Shown: positions 17,467 to 26,245, counted from the first letter of the stretch. The stretch is DNA of 54,422 nucleotides from CAZUGA01 sp964619885 (GCA_964619885.1 CAZUGA010000032.1:1-54422), one strand, 5' to 3'. The notes: generated by a model not told the origin, from the letters alone. Numbers and translations: made by a program.

Positions 17467-17735
17467 ATTTTTAGTGGCCCTACTGTTAGATGTTTATGCA
17501 ACGGTATTGCGCTAATCGTCTTTCGAATTTTTCTTTGTTCTATTGCTTCGAATTCATGTAGGGCCAATAAACGGATTAATTCTGTTTTTCTAATGGGTCT
17601 TTTGTATTCTAGAATACCGGCTTAATTGCGAATAGGCATTGACGCTTCGGCTATTAAATGACTGCTACGTGAGCACGGTAGTCGGCATCAATTCACCATA
17701 ATCCTAATAGAAATCAAAATAATTTGGAGACTTAA

Positions 17736-18179
17736 ATGAATTGGAATATTTATCTTTCCGGTGAAATACACACCGATTGGCGTGAGCAAATTGGGCAAGG
17801 CCTAAAGATGGCTGGACTTTCAGTGACCTTGTATTCGCCGGTAACGGATCACCAAGCCAGTGATGATTGTGGTGACAATATTTTGGGGAAGGAAGATATA
17901 GCATTTTGGAAAGACCATAAGGCATCCAAGATTAATTCCATTAGAACCCGCAATCTGATCGACAAGGCAGATGTTGTGGTGGTGCGTTTTGGGGAGAAGT
18001 ATAGACAATGGAATGCAGCATTCGATGCCGGCTATGCCTCGGCATTGGGTAAACCGATCATCACGTTGCACGATGCGGATTTGACCCATGCGCTCAAGGA
18101 AGTTGACGCGGCAGCCTCAGCGGTTGCACAGACGCCGGAGCAGGTTGTGGATATTATGCAATACGTGATTGGAGGATAG
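17736..18179 (+). CDS. YtoQ family protein
   Basis: A 147-residue protein matching the YtoQ family, a branch of the nucleoside 2-deoxyribosyltransferase-like fold. Family features include the start MNWNIYLSGEIHTDWR, SPVTDHQASDDCG, NSIRTRNLIDKADVVVVRFG and the YRQWNAAFDAGYA segment. The biochemical role of YtoQ is not established. ATG 17736 has GGAG at a normal distance. It is 41 bp upstream of the phosphopantetheinyl transferase gene on the same strand, so it may be the first gene of that operon. Confidence 0.85.
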   Translation: MNWNIYLSGEIHTDWREQIGQGLKMAGLSVTLYSPVTDHQASDDCGDNILGKEDIAFWKDHKASKINSIRTRNLIDKADVVVVRFGEKYRQWNAAFDAGYASALGKPIITLHDADLTHALKEVDAAASAVAQTPEQVVDIMQYVIGG

Positions 18180-18220
18180 AGTATCAATCGTATGCTTTTT
18201 GTCGGTGTAATCCGGAAATA

Positions 18221-19018
18221 ATGTCGCATTTGGCAAAAAAACTTCGGGCCGGTAGTAACTTTAACAGCGAAATTGATATTAAATTGACAACGCATAGTTT
18301 GCATTTATGGTTGGCCAATTTGGACTTAAGTGACGTGGAGCACAAAAAAATTTGGCCAGTATTGGACAAAGTTGAGCAGCAGCGGGCTTTGAGATTTAAA
18401 TTAACGCAAGCGCGGCGGTATTTTGTAGCGGGGCGGGGCTTGTTGCGGTGTTTGCTTGGTTTTTATTTATCGACTTCACCTGAAGAAATAAGCATTGAAC
18501 TAGGTGATTATGGAAAGCCAAGATTGTCAGGGAGTCAGCCAGACCAAGGGTTGGTCTTCAATGTGTCGCACTCTAAAGGCCAGGCATTATTCGGTTTCGC
18601 ACGGGATAAAAAATTTGGTGTGGATTTGGAGTTTAGGCGTAAGATAAAAAATATTGAAGGGATGGTGAAGCGCTGTTTTTCCCGCAGCGAAGAATCGGCC
18701 TGGCGCGCTGTGAATCAAATCCAACGGGATCAACTATTTTTCTCTTTCTGGACCGCTAAAGAGGCGATGATCAAAGCTGACGGTCGTGGGATTGCCTTGG
18801 GGATTCAGCGTTGTCAGCTCGAGCACGAACCTTATCTTCGTTATACTAAATTGCCTAATAGTTGCGGCAATCCTGAGGATTGGGTTTTGTACCAAATTGA
18901 TTGCGGTGATGATTATGACGGAGCGCTTGCTATCAAGCACCCCGCGGATAAAATAATCTACCGTGATCTATCGCGGAAGTGGTTGTTTGATCTGTATTTT
19001 CCCGCTGTCGTCGGCTAA
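18221..19018 (+). CDS. 4'-phosphopantetheinyl transferase (Sfp type)
   Basis: A 265-residue Sfp-type transferase that moves phosphopantetheine from coenzyme A onto the serine of carrier proteins. Both core motifs are present: FGVDLEF (Mg-binding Asp and Glu) and WTAKEAMIKADGRG (Trp177, Lys180, Glu181, Lys185). FNVSHSKGQALFGFA is the third family signature. It precedes the P450 by 44 bp and the FAAL-carrier fusion in one run, so its obvious target is the carrier domain at Ser610 of that fusion. The presence of an Sfp-type enzyme, which is distinct from the house-keeping AcpS, supports a secondary or specialised lipid pathway here. Confidence 0.92.
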   Translation: MSHLAKKLRAGSNFNSEIDIKLTTHSLHLWLANLDLSDVEHKKIWPVLDKVEQQRALRFKLTQARRYFVAGRGLLRCLLGFYLSTSPEEISIELGDYGKPRLSGSQPDQGLVFNVSHSKGQALFGFARDKKFGVDLEFRRKIKNIEGMVKRCFSRSEESAWRAVNQIQRDQLFFSFWTAKEAMIKADGRGIALGIQRCQLEHEPYLRYTKLPNSCGNPEDWVLYQIDCGDDYDGALAIKHPADKIIYRDLSRKWLFDLYFPAVVG

Positions 19019-19062
19019 AATAACGGCGCTTTCTGCTTTTTTGTTCGCATTATCCCCAGACT

Positions 19063-20379
19063 ATGACCCAAGCTTTTACCGATATGCGCCTGCCACCGGG
19101 TCCGGGTACCGACTATTGTTTGGATTTCAGCTTTCCCGACGGCACCTTGCCAATGCTACAGGGACTGTTCAATCGATACGGCGATGTATACAAAGTCGGT
19201 TCGATCAGCCGTGATCAGCCGACTTATGTCGTTAGCCACCCCAACGATGCAGCGTACGTGTTGGGTAAAAATTATCGAAATTATGTCAAAGGGGTCGGGA
19301 TAGAACGCGTTAATGTTTTGCTCGGACGTGGTTTGATGGTTAGTGAGGGCGATTTGTGGAAGCGCCAACGAAAAATGATACAACCGATGTTTCACCGAGA
19401 CGTGTTGGAAAAATTTTCCTGGTTGATGGTGAAGTGCAGCCAAAGATTATTGGCGTCGTGGCAACAGAATCGGATTGCAGATGAGCCGATAAATTTAACC
19501 GCGGAGATGAGTCAGGCGACGCTGGATTTTATGCTTTATGTATTATTTGGCGATGATTTAGAGGTGCTGGTTCAAAAGTATGGGTTTAATCCGTTCGATA
19601 TCGTCACCGATGAATCGGCACGCGACTTGATGTTTGCAAGAAAATTTCGCGCATTGGCCAAAGACGTATTGGAAATCGTAGAATCACGTCGTGCGGAAGA
19701 TCGGCGTCCATTCGATCTGGTTTCCATGTTGATCGATGTACGCGAGAAAAAAACCGGGCAACCGATGGCCGACAAATTGTTGGTAGATGAGGTTCTAACC
19801 TTGGTTATTGCCGGACACGAAACTACCGCAGCCGCGCTTAATTGGACTTGGTATCTGATTTCGCAACATCCCGAGGTGGAGTCCCTGCTGCATGAAGAGC
19901 TTGATAAAGTTCTAGCCGGGCGGGCGCCGTTATTCGAGGATTTATCGAATTTGGTTTATACCCGACAGATATTGGAAGAGGCAATGCGGTTATATCCTCC
20001 AGGGTGGCTGTTAACGCGGCGGGCATTGTCGGATGATGAAATAGGAGGATTTTACGTTGCGACGGGAACCGATATTTTCGTGTCTCCGTATATCATTCAT
20101 CGTCATCCGGATTTTTGGGAGCAACCGGAAACGTTTAAACCTGAACGTTTTGCATCAGAGCATTCTGAAAACCGTCTGCCGGGAGCTTACCTGGCATTTT
20201 CGATGGGCGCGCGAAACTGTATCGGTGAAGCGATGGCGATGTATGAGATGTTGATTCAACTTGCGGTAATTGGGCAGCAACTGCGGTTGGAGTATATTCC
20301 GCGGCAAGCCTTGGAGCTGGATGCAAAGGTCAATTTGCGGCCAAAACACAATTTGCATATGTTGATTAAGGAACGTTGA
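19063..20379 (+). CDS. Cytochrome P450
   Basis: A 438-residue bacterial P450 without a membrane anchor. Seen directly: proline-rich start LPPGPG, GRGLMVSEGDLWKRQRK (C-helix WxxxR), I-helix AGHETT (residues 250-255), K-helix E306-A-M-R309, and the haem loop FSMGARNCIGE with ligand Cys386. The overall look is of the CYP4/CYP110-like group that often hydroxylates fatty acyl chains, but subfamily assignment needs a tree. Electron partners are not encoded nearby. The stop codon is 4 bp before the FAAL-carrier gene. By analogy with BioI, which acts on acyl-ACP, this P450 may oxidise the carrier-bound acyl chain. That is inference. Confidence 0.92.
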   Translation: MTQAFTDMRLPPGPGTDYCLDFSFPDGTLPMLQGLFNRYGDVYKVGSISRDQPTYVVSHPNDAAYVLGKNYRNYVKGVGIERVNVLLGRGLMVSEGDLWKRQRKMIQPMFHRDVLEKFSWLMVKCSQRLLASWQQNRIADEPINLTAEMSQATLDFMLYVLFGDDLEVLVQKYGFNPFDIVTDESARDLMFARKFRALAKDVLEIVESRRAEDRRPFDLVSMLIDVREKKTGQPMADKLLVDEVLTLVIAGHETTAAALNWTWYLISQHPEVESLLHEELDKVLAGRAPLFEDLSNLVYTRQILEEAMRLYPPGWLLTRRALSDDEIGGFYVATGTDIFVSPYIIHRHPDFWEQPETFKPERFASEHSENRLPGAYLAFSMGARNCIGEAMAMYEMLIQLAVIGQQLRLEYIPRQALELDAKVNLRPKHNLHMLIKER

Positions 20380-20383
20380 ATAG

Positions 20384-22333
20384 ATGAATCGTTTAGACAC
20401 CAAGACGTTGGTTGAAGCCCTGCAAATTCCAGGTGATGGGGCAATTACCTTTGTCAACGGGAAGGATGATGAAAATTCCATAAGCTATACCGATTTGTGG
20501 GGTCGCGCGTTGCGGGTATTGGCTTATTTACAGGATCAAGGTATGAGCCCAGGGTCGGAATTGATCTTGTATTTAGAAACCAATGAGCAGTTCGTGGATG
20601 CTTTCTGGGGGGCATTGGCTGGCGGTATCGTAGCCGTGCCACTGGCGGTAGGTGCTGGCGAGGTACATCATCAAAAACTTTTTAATGTATTCAAAAAACT
20701 AAAACAACCGTTTTTGTACAGCACCAAACAAAACCTAAAGCGGTTACAGAAATACGCCGATAAAAATGATTTGCAAAATCAATTTGCGCGTATAAAAGCT
20801 ACCGCAGTAATAGATCAAGACTTCGCCGATTTAAAGTCGTCTGGACAACCGGCAGCAGTTGCGCCTGAAGATACCGCTTTTGTCCAATTTTCATCGGGTT
20901 CTACCGGGGAACCCAAAGGCGTCGTGTTAAGCCATAAGAATTTGATGGCCAATGTTCGTTCTATATTGCACGGGATGAATATTGTTGCAACGGATAGTAG
21001 TCTAAGTTGGATGCCATTGACGCATGATATGGGAATTATCGGGTTTCACTTGGCACCTATGGTCGCCGACGCCGATTTGTATTTGATGCCCACTGAATTA
21101 TTCGTGCGTAGACCGATGCTGTGGCTGCAAAAGATCAGCGAAAAGCGTGCGACCATAACGTCGTCACCGAATTTTGGTTACAAGCATTTGCTTAAGCGGT
21201 TTAAAGCGAATCCAGGGGATATTGACCTGTCCTGCGTGCGATTGATATTCAACGGTGCAGAGCCCATTTCAGCCAAGTTATGCGAAGAGTTTTTTGCTGT
21301 CATGGCGCCGTTCGGTTACCGAGAGAACGCTATGTTTCCGGTGTACGGTCTTGCGGAAGCCAGCCTTGCGGCGACTTTTTCCAACCCGGAGGATACGGTT
21401 TCATCTCTGTACGTGGGTCGGGAATCGCTGTTTTCAGGAAACGAGGTTTGCATTGTATCGGAACAGGATGCAGATGCATTGGAGCTGGTTCGTGTCGGAT
21501 TTCCTGTTGCCGGGTCTGAAGTCGCCATTGTCGATAGCGAAAATAAATCGTTGGCGGAAAACGTTGTCGGTCGCGTGTTGATTCGCGGTGACAATGTGAC
21601 GTCCGGTTATTACGACGATGATGAAATGAATAAACGGACGATCGACAGTGACAATTGGTTGGATACTGGGGATCTTGGTTTTATCAATCAGGGGCAGTTG
21701 GTTATCGCCGGAAGGGCAAAGGATCTGATTATTGTTAATGGTCAAAATTATCATCCGCACGATCTGGAGGTTGTGTGCGAGAAAGTCGATGGTATCGAAT
21801 TGGGTAAAATAGCTGCATGGGGTATTCCAACTGGCGCGGATGCGGTTGAATCTTTAGTGGTATTCGTGCTGTTCCGCGGTACAGCCAAAGATTTTTTGCC
21901 TACGGCGCAACAAGTCAAGCGTTTGCTCAATGAAGGTATCGGTATTGACGTGGGCCAAATTGTGCCGGTTCGAACGATACCAAAAACCACCAGCGGTAAA
22001 ATGCAGCGATATCTGTTGGCAGAACAATTCTTGCGCGGTGATTTTCAATCCGTCGTAGATGAATTGAACGCGTTATTATCGCCGGTATTGGCCGAACCTG
22101 TCGAGGCTGATGCTGCAAACATCGAACAAACATTGTTGCGTATTTGTAACGCTATAATAGATGATAGAGACGTTGGGGCGGACGATAATTTATTTGAAAT
22201 TGGAACGAGTTCGCTGAAGTTGGCGCAAATTCATGAGCAGATTGAGGCGCATTTTCCAGGGCGGGTTGAAGTTACCGATCTATTTGATTATCCAACAGTC
22301 ACCGAGTTAGCCGCAGTTTTAAATGGTACCTAA
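20384..22333 (+). CDS. Fatty acyl-AMP ligase fused to an acyl carrier protein
   Basis: A 649-residue two-domain enzyme. Residues 1-560 are an adenylate-forming ligase with ATP motif SSGSTGEPKG (170-179), SWMPLTHDMGIIGFH, SSPNFGYKH, FNGAEPI, the DTGDLGF core and catalytic KTTSGKMQR near the end. The NGAEP motif and HDMG context are typical of FAALs and of the acyl-ligase domains that start mycosubtilin-type synthetases. These load free fatty acids as acyl-AMP onto a carrier instead of making acyl-CoA. Residues about 575-649 are a carrier domain with IGTSSLKLA, where Ser610 takes phosphopantetheine; the preceding Asp of the usual DSL is Ser. The ATG follows the P450 stop by 4 bp, indicating co-translation. 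Confidence 0.9.
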   Translation: MNRLDTKTLVEALQIPGDGAITFVNGKDDENSISYTDLWGRALRVLAYLQDQGMSPGSELILYLETNEQFVDAFWGALAGGIVAVPLAVGAGEVHHQKLFNVFKKLKQPFLYSTKQNLKRLQKYADKNDLQNQFARIKATAVIDQDFADLKSSGQPAAVAPEDTAFVQFSSGSTGEPKGVVLSHKNLMANVRSILHGMNIVATDSSLSWMPLTHDMGIIGFHLAPMVADADLYLMPTELFVRRPMLWLQKISEKRATITSSPNFGYKHLLKRFKANPGDIDLSCVRLIFNGAEPISAKLCEEFFAVMAPFGYRENAMFPVYGLAEASLAATFSNPEDTVSSLYVGRESLFSGNEVCIVSEQDADALELVRVGFPVAGSEVAIVDSENKSLAENVVGRVLIRGDNVTSGYYDDDEMNKRTIDSDNWLDTGDLGFINQGQLVIAGRAKDLIIVNGQNYHPHDLEVVCEKVDGIELGKIAAWGIPTGADAVESLVVFVLFRGTAKDFLPTAQQVKRLLNEGIGIDVGQIVPVRTIPKTTSGKMQRYLLAEQFLRGDFQSVVDELNALLSPVLAEPVEADAANIEQTLLRICNAIIDDRDVGADDNLFEIGTSSLKLAQIHEQIEAHFPGRVEVTDLFDYPTVTELAAVLNGT

Positions 22334-22345
22334 TTGGCGGTTTTG

Positions 22346-23047
22346 ATGGCGGTATTTAAAAAACGACCAGGTTGGGTTCGTCATTGGGAAAAAAAAATCG
22401 CACCCTATGCGATCAACTGCGTTGCTTGGGTTTTGATAAAAACCTGTAGAGTACAGCGGATAATCGGGCAATCCAACGCAGAACGGTTGATGGCTGAGGG
22501 GGCTGTGTTTCTTCCCTGTTATTGGCACCAACAAACGGTATTTTGTGTACATTTTTTGTTGGGATTGATGCAGCGTGGTTTGAATCTGGGCTTTTTGGTA
22601 AGTCCTTCCAAAGATGGTGAAATTGGTGCGAAAATATTTCGTTTCTGGGGGGCAAAAATATTGAGAGGGTCTTCCAGTGCAACCGGTGCTCAGGCATTGC
22701 GTGAAATTTATTTGGCGATAAGCCGTGAAAAGCTATCCGTCGCAACGACCCCAGATGGACCGAGGGGCCCGATCTTTGAATTTAAACCGGGTTGGGTGAC
22801 GTTGGCCAAGCTAACCGGTAAAGCGATGCTACCCATTGCCTACGCGGCTGATAAAGCCTGGACTTTGAATACCTGGGACCGATTGGTCATTCCCAAACCA
22901 TTTTCCCGAATCGTTATAGCGGTGGGGGAGCCGACTTACGCGACTAAGCAGTTGGATGCACGGGAACTGGAGCTGTTACAACATGAAATGGAAGATAAGC
23001 TCAACACTCTGTCGTCTGCGGCGCGAACCGCATTGCAATTGGGCTGA
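22346..23047 (+). CDS. DUF374-type lysophospholipid / lipid A acyltransferase-like protein
   Basis: A 233-residue protein of the DUF374 branch of the lysophospholipid acyltransferase superfamily. The catalytic-type His is in CYWHQQTVF, and TPDGPRGP is the family's second block. The usual HxxxxD Asp is absent, as is normal in DUF374. I choose ATG 22346 (GGCGG upstream) rather than TTG 22334, which would directly abut the FAAL stop. Members resemble Kdo2-lipid A acyltransferases and transfer acyl groups to membrane acceptors. As last gene of the operon it may take the acyl chain from the carrier domain and place it on a lipid, much as LpxXL does with AcpXL in rhizobia. The acceptor is unknown. 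Confidence 0.82.
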   Translation: MAVFKKRPGWVRHWEKKIAPYAINCVAWVLIKTCRVQRIIGQSNAERLMAEGAVFLPCYWHQQTVFCVHFLLGLMQRGLNLGFLVSPSKDGEIGAKIFRFWGAKILRGSSSATGAQALREIYLAISREKLSVATTPDGPRGPIFEFKPGWVTLAKLTGKAMLPIAYAADKAWTLNTWDRLVIPKPFSRIVIAVGEPTYATKQLDARELELLQHEMEDKLNTLSSAARTALQLG

Positions 23048-23064
23048 AGCCAAAATGTTCCAGC

Positions 23065-23131
23065 CTGAGCGGAACCACCGACTCGGGTCAGCAGTTCCGC
23101 TTCAGTGCGCTATGTAATAAGCGCTGTTTTT
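23065..23131 (+). terminator. Terminator closing the PPTase-P450-FAAL-acyltransferase operon
   Basis: Two neighbouring hairpins lie just past the last stop codon. The first is an 11-bp stem with one bulge (23065-23075 with 23094-23105, AGCGGAAC/GTTCCGCT). The second is GCGCT/AGCGC (23107-23111 with 23120-23124), followed by TGTTTTT. The second has the Rho-independent shape. Confidence 0.7.
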
Positions 23132-23157
23132 ATGTGCTATTCGTAATAATCGAAGTC

Positions 23158-23415
23158 CTAGCTAGACGTCGATGAAAATGGTGTGACGCATTCTTCGGTA
23201 ATCGTGGTTCCGGTTTCACCGGTAACGATTCTAGTTGCCATTCTTTGGCCTGGGGGGCACATTTCAGAAGTTGGGTTTGTCGAGGTTTCAGCAACGCTCG
23301 ATGAGTTGGCCTGAATATTTGCCCCACTATGTAAACTTTCCGGAATACTTGCTGCGGACGCAGTTCCAGTTGCAAATGCTGCCAGTATCATAGATGTGAT
23401 AAAGTGCTTTTTCAT
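23158..23415 (-). CDS. Small secreted protein, function unknown
   Basis: An 85-residue protein with a clear Sec signal peptide, MKKHFITSMILAAFATGTASA, cut to give a mature chain of about 64 residues. The mature part is Ser/Thr-rich with two cysteines (EMCPPGQRM and EECVTPF) that could form one disulfide. I start at ATG 23415, which begins the signal peptide and has AGGAGT just upstream, rather than at the longer frame from 23445. I do not recognise the family. It is a single-gene unit on the minus strand, convergent with the lipid-type operon. Confidence 0.65.
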   Translation of the reverse strand: MKKHFITSMILAAFATGTASAASIPESLHSGANIQANSSSVAETSTNPTSEMCPPGQRMATRIVTGETGTTITEECVTPFSSTSS

Positions 23416-23701
23416 TATTGACTCCTGGGTGGTTTTTTGGATCATTCTTGTCGAGAACTAACCCGTAGATTGAGTCTATGCGATCAAGCTGCGGTAAACC
23501 GTGAGTCGATTCACAAATCATTTACAAACAATTTCAGATTGTAGGGTGGCGCATCTACCGAGTGGGTGTTTGAGAGCTAAAGCCAGAGGGCGCGTGGTGA
23601 AACTGGTGTAGTTGGGTGTTAAACGACCCTGTTAGTGCGTGAATCCAAATTATGAATGAGACTTACAGCGAGGGAAGTGGGTAGCAGACTAGGTGCACTG
23701 C

Positions 23702-23893
23702 TTAGCTACTTTCAGGAGGGATTTCGATATCGACTGGATCACCGGGTATAACGTTCGATTCGGACGCCCAACCTCCGAAGTCAATTATTTTGCATCGTTC
23801 GCTACAAAATGGGCGATAAACCTGCGATTCTACCCACGGGACCTGTTTGCCACACTGGGGGCATTTTACGATTGGCAGAATTTTATCCGGCAT
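23702..23893 (-). CDS. DNA gyrase inhibitor YacG
   Basis: A 63-residue zinc protein with the YacG four-cysteine site CPQCGK and FCSERCKIIDFG. It binds GyrB and dampens gyrase activity in Escherichia coli. Its ATG overlaps the zapD stop (TGATG), so translation is coupled. The order coaE-zapD-yacG is the standard gammaproteobacterial arrangement. Confidence 0.95.
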   Translation of the reverse strand: MPDKILPIVKCPQCGKQVPWVESQVYRPFCSERCKIIDFGGWASESNVIPGDPVDIEIPPESS

Positions 23894-24660
23894 CAGAATA
23901 GGCAGCGGGTCAAAAGAAAGTCGATATCATCGCTGGTTTGAGCGGGTCTGTCGCGATCGGCCACTGTCATAAATCGCACCGTAAATCGGTGTTTTCCGCC
24001 GCTAATTTCAGCAAAATAAGGGGCTGCCTGATGGATTGAAACGCGCAGCAGTTGGTAAGGAAGGCCGCGATCCAGGGATTGTTGAAAGAATCCAGACTGG
24101 GCGGTTTCCTGACTGGGCGTTGAACTTTGGCGTATAAATCGCAGGATGAGATCGATGGCCTGCCGGATAGTCGAAAATGGCTGGATCCATAATTCCAGAT
24201 CCTGATAACGCATACTGTCTTTTTGTTCCAGCCAAAAATGATATTCAGGCAGGTCAAATGCGCAAGTTCCACCAGGTATCGAACTGCGTTGGGAAATGCT
24301 TTTAAACAGTTCGCTTTCCATCAGGCTGAGTCCAATCTTCCCGCTGGTTGCATAAAGCTCTTTGCTTATTGTTTCCAGTTCGTCGAGAATGGCTGTGAGT
24401 TTTTTCAAATCGACGCCCTTGTTTTGAGAAATTCTCGTAAGAACGCTGGAATGTCTATCCAGTTCTTTCAATATTTCAGATTTGAGATCGTTTCGACTGA
24501 ATATCGTCAAGATGTCAAGGAGGGTTGATATTACAGCTCGACTGTCCCATACAGAATTGCCTTCCATAAAATGGTCGACCTGCAAGAAAAGCTGCTCAAG
24601 ACGCATGAAGACACGAATTCGCTCACTCAATGGGAATTCGAATACGATATATTCGTTCAA
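23893..24660 (-). CDS. Cell division protein ZapD
   Basis: A 255-residue cytoplasmic protein of the ZapD (YacF) family, which cross-links FtsZ filaments at the division ring. The start IVFEFPLSERIRVFMRLE and the segment LPEYHFWLEQ match the family. The start is TTG at 24660, overlapping the coaE stop in TTGA; the next in-frame ATG would delete the conserved N-terminus. It is the middle gene of coaE-zapD-yacG. Confidence 0.93.
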   Translation of the reverse strand: MNEYIVFEFPLSERIRVFMRLEQLFLQVDHFMEGNSVWDSRAVISTLLDILTIFSRNDLKSEILKELDRHSSVLTRISQNKGVDLKKLTAILDELETISKELYATSGKIGLSLMESELFKSISQRSSIPGGTCAFDLPEYHFWLEQKDSMRYQDLELWIQPFSTIRQAIDLILRFIRQSSTPSQETAQSGFFQQSLDRGLPYQLLRVSIHQAAPYFAEISGGKHRFTVRFMTVADRDRPAQTSDDIDFLLTRCLF

Positions 24661-25268
24661 TTTTTAAGACCGGTATTGTCGGAGAAATCCAGATAAAAAT
24701 TGTGAAGCTTTTCTACCTGTTTATCAAGCGATGAAATATCTGATGAATTTGAAATCACATCATCCGCTTTCGCTAGTTTTTTATCTCGGGACGCTTGTGC
24801 CGACACTATTCGCTCGATCTCTTCCTCCATTAATCCATCGCGTGCTTTTACCCGGGCATATTGCATCTTAATGGGAATATCTACAACCAATACTCGGTCT
24901 ACCCTGTGACATTGTTCCGTTTCAATCAACAAAGGGACGCTTAAAATACAATAAGTCGTGTTTTGTTTGCAAACCTCTTTGTCAATTGCTTCGTAGACCA
25001 ACGGATGAAGAATAGATTCGAGTAACTTTTTTTTGTCTGGTGAGCTATAAATTAATTCGCGCATTTTGGGGCGGTTTAGTCGACCGTTGCTATCAAGAAT
25101 CTTGTTGCCGAATGATGCGGCGATTTGGTTTAGGCCGGGCATGCCGGGCTCAACCAAAGCGTGCGAAATTTTATCAGCATCGATGATCGGTGTGCCACGT
25201 TTTTGGAATAGATTTGCGACTGTAGTTTTACCACTTCCTATGCCACCGGTTAATCCAATTTTTAGCAT
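24657..25268 (-). CDS. coaE: Dephospho-CoA kinase
   Basis: A 203-residue P-loop kinase that catalyses the last step of coenzyme A synthesis, phosphorylating the ribose 3'-OH of dephospho-CoA. Walker A is GLTGGIGSGKTT at residues 5-16, followed by DADKISH and the HPLVYEAI segment typical of CoaE. It starts at ATG 25268 and heads coaE-zapD-yacG. In many relatives pilD precedes coaE; here the divergent rpmB-rpmG pair takes that place. Confidence 0.96.
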   Translation of the reverse strand: MLKIGLTGGIGSGKTTVANLFQKRGTPIIDADKISHALVEPGMPGLNQIAASFGNKILDSNGRLNRPKMRELIYSSPDKKKLLESILHPLVYEAIDKEVCKQNTTYCILSVPLLIETEQCHRVDRVLVVDIPIKMQYARVKARDGLMEEEIERIVSAQASRDKKLAKADDVISNSSDISSLDKQVEKLHNFYLDFSDNTGLKN

Positions 25269-25343
25269 GGACTCAATTTTAATGGGAGTGTCCGTGGAAT
25301 AGCATTACTTGGCTATAATTTTGTTTTAGAGTAGTGGTAGGCT

Positions 25344-25372
25344 TTTACACAAAGACAAATTTCTGGTATAAA
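25344..25372 (+). promoter_or_regulatory. Sigma-70 promoter of rpmB-rpmG
   Basis: TTTACA (25344-25349) and TATAAA (25367-25372) are separated by exactly 17 bp, each one base from consensus. This predicts a start near 25379 and a leader of about 34 nt before rpmB. A second possible -10, TATAAT at 25314-25319, lies upstream without a matching -35. Confidence 0.75.
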
Positions 25373-25412
25373 GCTCGGCTGTTAACTGAATTGAATAACT
25401 CTGGGGTTCGTG

Positions 25413-25649
25413 ATGTCTAAAGTATGCCAAGTGACGGGTAAACGTCCCGTTACGGGATTTAATGTATCGCACGCACACAACAAAACCAAGCGCCGTTTTA
25501 ATCCAAACCTTCATCGCCATCGATTCTGGGTGGAAAGCGAAAACCGCTGGGTGCGTTTGCGGGTGTCTAGTAAAGGCATGCGCATCATAGATAAACTCGG
25601 AATTGACGCTGTTATCGCCGATATTCGCAAACGTGGCATCAAAGTTTAA
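25413..25649 (+). CDS. 50S ribosomal protein L28
   Basis: A 78-residue protein, the full family length: MSKVCQVTGKRP, HAHNKTKRRFNPN, then RVSSKGMRIIDK. It is a component of the large ribosomal subunit. I take ATG 25413, since the GTG three bases earlier only adds a residue before the conserved MSKVC. It forms the usual pair with rpmG 12 bp downstream. Confidence 0.98.
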   Translation: MSKVCQVTGKRPVTGFNVSHAHNKTKRRFNPNLHRHRFWVESENRWVRLRVSSKGMRIIDKLGIDAVIADIRKRGIKV

Positions 25650-25661
25650 GGAGAGAGTGCG

Positions 25662-25817
25662 ATGCGAGATAAAATTAAATTAGTGTCCAGTGCCGGAACA
25701 GGTCATTTCTATACAACGACCAAGAACAAAAAAAATATGCCGGAGAAAATGAAGATCAAGAAGTTTGATCCAGTTGTTCGGAAACACGTTGAATACAAAG
25801 AATCAAAAATCAAATAA
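25662..25817 (+). CDS. 50S ribosomal protein L33
   Basis: A 51-residue protein, complete for the family: it begins MRDKIKLVSSAGTGHFYTTT and continues KNMPEKMKIKKFDPVVRK. It lacks the CxxC zinc cysteines of the C+ form, so it is the zinc-free form. AAGGAGAGAG upstream of ATG 25662 is a strong ribosome-binding site. Co-transcribed with rpmB. Confidence 0.98.
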   Translation: MRDKIKLVSSAGTGHFYTTTKNKKNMPEKMKIKKFDPVVRKHVEYKESKIK

Positions 25818-25860
25818 TTGAGTTTGATTTAGGCTCTTCTTAAACAGTACGGTTTGTACA

Positions 25861-26232
25861 TTAATTGGGTTCGGATTTTGTTAGCGGGGCGTGGCAAATT
25901 GCTCCGTTACGAATTTCGGCGTTGATTTTTTTGAGACGCTGTCCTACGCACGGGCCTTCAATGCATAATCCGTCACTGATCTGAAATCTGGCTCCGTGGA
26001 TTGTGCACAGGATGTGGCTCTTAAAGATATCTAAAAATTGGTTTTCTTGCCAATTTAGTGGGGCGCCACTGTGTGGGCAAGAATTGACATAAGCATGAAT
26101 TCCCCCGTTTTTTTTTACAATAAAGCCCGACTCGCTATTCTCTTCCTGTAGCTGCGATTCAAACTCGCGACATTCTAATTCCTCTAGATCGTTTACCTCG
26201 CAAATTATATTGGTCTCGTTGCGGATAACCAT
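25861..26232 (-). CDS. Small Rieske [2Fe-2S] protein
   Basis: A 123-residue cytoplasmic Rieske-type protein. The two cluster motifs are SCPHSGAPL and CTIHGARF, giving the Cys-His/Cys-His ligand set. It has no signal peptide and no oxygenase domain, so it resembles the small ferredoxin-like or NirD-like Rieske proteins. Redox transfer or sensing is the likely role. The gene starts 13 bp after the stop of the giant cNMP/rhodanese coiled-coil gene on the same strand, so the two are very probably co-transcribed and may work together. Confidence 0.87.
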   Translation of the reverse strand: MVIRNETNIICEVNDLEELECREFESQLQEENSESGFIVKKNGGIHAYVNSCPHSGAPLNWQENQFLDIFKSHILCTIHGARFQISDGLCIEGPCVGQRLKKINAEIRNGAICHAPLTKSEPN

Positions 26233-26245
26233 TTGCTATATTCGT

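Noticed and set aside
17382..17567. Minus-strand frame reading RSRTCDLRLRRPTLYPAELR
   Set aside because: It is the antisense of tRNA-Arg, a well-known false protein in databases.
17390..17735. Genomic-island boundary at tRNA-Arg
   Set aside because: No integrase and no repeat of the tRNA 3' end was seen downstream, so the adjacent lipid operon cannot be called an island on this evidence.
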